Below, in pieces: positions 22,713 through 24,253 of a stretch of DNA of 24,253 bases. A model generated the notes under the pieces. That model was not told the origin of the DNA. It saw only the letters and a program-made list of their open reading frames with translations, and did not search any database. The stretch is taken from NCBI GenBank assembly GCA_002298605.1, contig DBKS01000018.1, positions 24,230 to 48,482 of the forward strand. The letters are read 5' to 3'. Numbering within the stretch: position 1 is the stretch's first letter; each line of letters starts with the position of its first letter. Position numbers and translations under genes: made by a program. This stretch comes from Bifidobacterium sp. UBA744 (GTDB taxonomy: Bacteria; Actinomycetota; Actinomycetes; Actinomycetales; Bifidobacteriaceae).

Positions 22713-23803
22713 GGTGCCACTCCAATCTTGGTCAGGCCCTGATCTTCGGGAAGCCCCAGGGCGATGTTCAGCGACTGCACGGCCTGTCCGGCCGTACCGC
22801 GATTGAGGTTGTCGATCGCGGCGAACGCGATGACGCGGCCGGACTTGCGGTCCGTGACAACCTGAATATGCGCGGCGTTGGAACCGATGATGTTGCCGGT
22901 GGCAGGCAGCGTGCCCTTGGGCAGCACCACCATGAAGTCCTGGCCGGCATAGGCACGCTCCCAAACGGCGCGGATATCGTCATCGCTCATCGACAACGCC
23001 TTGTCGGTCATCCTGGCGGACACGCAAGCCAGGATTCCGCGTGACATCGGCGCCAAAACCGGGGTGAACGACAGGGTGAACTCATTCGCCTCGGCGGCGT
23101 CCAGCCCCGCCGCATGAGCGAAGTTCTGCAGGATTTCGGGAATATGGCGATGGGTTCCGCCCACGCCATACGGCAATGCGGACTGCAGCGCCTCGGCGGC
23201 GAGCAGATTGGTGCGCTTCAGCGCCTTGCCCGCGCCGGAATAGCCCACGACGAGATCGGCGACGATGTCGGTGCGCTCGACCAGACCCTCCGCCACACCC
23301 GGCTGCAGCGCCAGCGTGGTCGCCGTCACATTGCACCCCGGACCGGCGATGCGCCTGACGCCGGGCAGGGCCTCGCGCTGACGCGCATACGAACCGTCGG
23401 CATGCGTGCCGGTGATGAGTTCCGGCATGCCATAAGTCCAATGCTCATAGAAGTCCCCGCCGTAGAACTCATCCCAGGCGGATCGCTCCTCAAGACGATG
23501 ATCGGCCCCAAGATCGACGACGACGGCATTGGGATCAAGCTGGGAGGCAAGCTTGCCGGATGCGCCATGCGGCAACGCCAGCACAATCACGTCATGACCA
23601 TTGAGCACCTCGGGTGTGGTGTCTTCAACAGTCAGATCAGCCAATTGGGGAATATGGGGCATATGCGCGCCCATCTTCTCCCCCACCGAGGAATGACCCG
23701 CCACGCAGGTGACCTCGAAATCAGGATGCGCCGCAAGGATCCTCAAAGCCTCCCCGCCGGCATATCCCGTGGCCCCGGCCACCGCAACCGTATACTTCGC
23801 CAT
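22709..23803 (-). CDS. argC: N-acetyl-gamma-glutamyl-phosphate reductase
   Basis: NADPH-dependent reduction of N-acetylglutamyl phosphate to the semialdehyde. The 364-residue protein has the dinucleotide motif GATGYAGGE (10-18), the catalytic cysteine C157 in AGPGCNVTA and the HRHIPE segment typical of type 1 ArgC. The frame is open 36 codons upstream, through the operator region, but ATG at 23803 starts the conserved MAKYTVAVAGATG and has AAAGGA six bases upstream. First gene of the arg operon: ArgR-box-like elements lie 26-68 bases upstream of the start, and it overlaps argJ by GTGA. Confidence 0.97.
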   Translation of the reverse strand: MAKYTVAVAGATGYAGGEALRILAAHPDFEVTCVAGHSSVGEKMGAHMPHIPQLADLTVEDTTPEVLNGHDVIVLALPHGASGKLASQLDPNAVVVDLGADHRLEERSAWDEFYGGDFYEHWTYGMPELITGTHADGSYARQREALPGVRRIAGPGCNVTATTLALQPGVAEGLVERTDIVADLVVGYSGAGKALKRTNLLAAEALQSALPYGVGGTHRHIPEILQNFAHAAGLDAAEANEFTLSFTPVLAPMSRGILACVSARMTDKALSMSDDDIRAVWERAYAGQDFMVVLPKGTLPATGNIIGSNAAHIQVVTDRKSGRVIAFAAIDNLNRGTAGQAVQSLNIALGLPEDQGLTKIGVAP

Positions 23804-23828
23804 ATCACGTCCTTTGTTCATGAATACT

Positions 23829-23871
23829 TGCATAAGTATACGCGCTATGCAGACCAATGCATAACTATGCA
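23829..23871 (-). promoter_or_regulatory. ArgR operator cluster and promoter of the argC operon
   Basis: The perfect inverted repeat TGCATAACTATGCA (23858-23871) and the weaker ATACGCGCTATGCA (23838-23851) are exactly 20 bp apart. A third, reversed element, TGCATAAGTATACG (23829-23842), overlaps the second. On the minus strand TATACT (23840-23835) is a 5/6 match to a -10; 17 bases upstream the -35 position falls inside the first box. The pattern parallels that at argG and fits repression by ArgR blocking RNA polymerase. The first box also covers the stop codon of the upstream membrane protein (23865-23867). Confidence 0.8.
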
Positions 23872-24248
23872 GTCTGCGTGTCGCCTCCGGATTGCGAGCC
23901 GCCGCCATCAAGCCCGTACAGCTGCAACGCCATATCGGTCAGGCTCATGCCGTTGTAGGCGGCCCACAGCACCACCAGCGACGTGAGCACGTTGACGATA
24001 ACCGCGGCAAGAGCCAACCCGAACCCCTTCATATGGAAGGTCCGGGTGCGCCACATGGCCAGCGCCCCGATCACCGCCGGCAGGATTGGCATATTGGAGA
24101 ACAGCAGCGCGACGACGAAGGCGATCACCGCATAGGGATCCCAGTGCCCGTACAGCGGATTCTGACGCGGATCATCCAAGTCGATGCCGTAACGCCGCGA
24201 CATGCGACTCAGTTGACGGCCGTTCTGCGGCGGCTGGCCGAATCGCAT
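23865..24248 (-). CDS. Small two-helix membrane protein, possibly N-terminally incomplete
   Basis: At least 127 residues with two hydrophobic helices, about 39-65 and 75-97, joined by a short basic loop (MWRTRTFHMKG). This arrangement resembles DUF4190-type proteins, with a hydrophilic N-terminus and a Gly/Ser-rich C-terminal tail ending DTQTA. ATG at 24248 is only five bases from the window edge, and the frame stays open to it. The Pro/Gln-rich start suggests the real N-terminus may lie further upstream. Function unknown. Its TAG stop lies within the outer argC ArgR box, so its transcript runs into the arg operator. Confidence 0.7.
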   Translation of the reverse strand: MRFGQPPQNGRQLSRMSRRYGIDLDDPRQNPLYGHWDPYAVIAFVVALLFSNMPILPAVIGALAMWRTRTFHMKGFGLALAAVIVNVLTSLVVLWAAYNGMSLTDMALQLYGLDGGGSQSGGDTQTA

Positions 24249-24253
24249 ATTCG

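Overview
The window is a GC-rich, densely packed stretch of an actinobacterial chromosome, most likely Bifidobacterium or a close relative. The support is the arginine cluster order argC-argJ-argB-argD-argF-argR-argG-argH, the ClpP1/ClpP2 pair beside ClpX, and an order (tyrS, TPR protein, NagD-like HAD phosphatase, ~55-residue protein, tlyA, nadK, recN) that I recall from Mycobacterium tuberculosis (tyrS Rv1689, then Rv1691 to Rv1696). Genus assignment is inference. Nearly everything is on the minus strand; only two genes (a GNAT acetyltransferase and a bactofilin-like protein) are on the plus strand. I saw no tRNA, rRNA, CRISPR array, insertion sequence or prophage gene.

Layout by increasing coordinate. 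84-2898: clpX, clpP2, clpP1 (transcribed clpP1 to clpP2 to clpX), the ATP-dependent Clp protease, with a perfect 14-bp hairpin between clpP2 and clpX. 3177-3794: GNAT gene (+). 3868-7182: nadK, recN and a HAD hydrolase, overlapping head to tail. 7392-8063: bactofilin-like gene (+) inserted between tlyA and nadK. 8133-10127: NagD-like HAD phosphatase, a 54-residue coupled ORF, and tlyA. 10136-11794: a TPR protein with a long Arg/Gly-rich N-terminus and a strongly acidic C-terminus. 11867-13183: tyrS. 13331-14709: a PF06541-type membrane protein coupled to an HD-domain protein.

14752-23803 holds the complete route from glutamate to arginine except the separate N-acetylglutamate synthase, which the ArgJ type can replace: ArgJ (acetyl transfer, steps 1 and 5), ArgB, ArgC, ArgD, ArgF, ArgG, ArgH and the repressor ArgR. 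Two sites, upstream of argC and of argG, each carry two ArgR-box-like 14-mers exactly 20 bp apart. All four 14-mers end in TATGCA on the plus strand, and each pair overlaps a TATACT hexamer that could be a -10 element. In both places the upstream gene's stop codon lies inside the outer box. The right edge holds a small two-helix membrane protein that may continue past the window.

No wholly new multi-gene system is evident. The best leads are the charge-segregated TPR protein, the ArgR operators merged with stop codons, the coupled 54-residue protein, the inserted bactofilin-like gene, the clpP2-clpX hairpin, and an ArgH in which a normally conserved active-site-region histidine reads as alanine. 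No gap without a gene exceeds 300 bases. The longest, 2899-3176, holds two inverted repeats; 7183-7391 holds a divergent promoter region.
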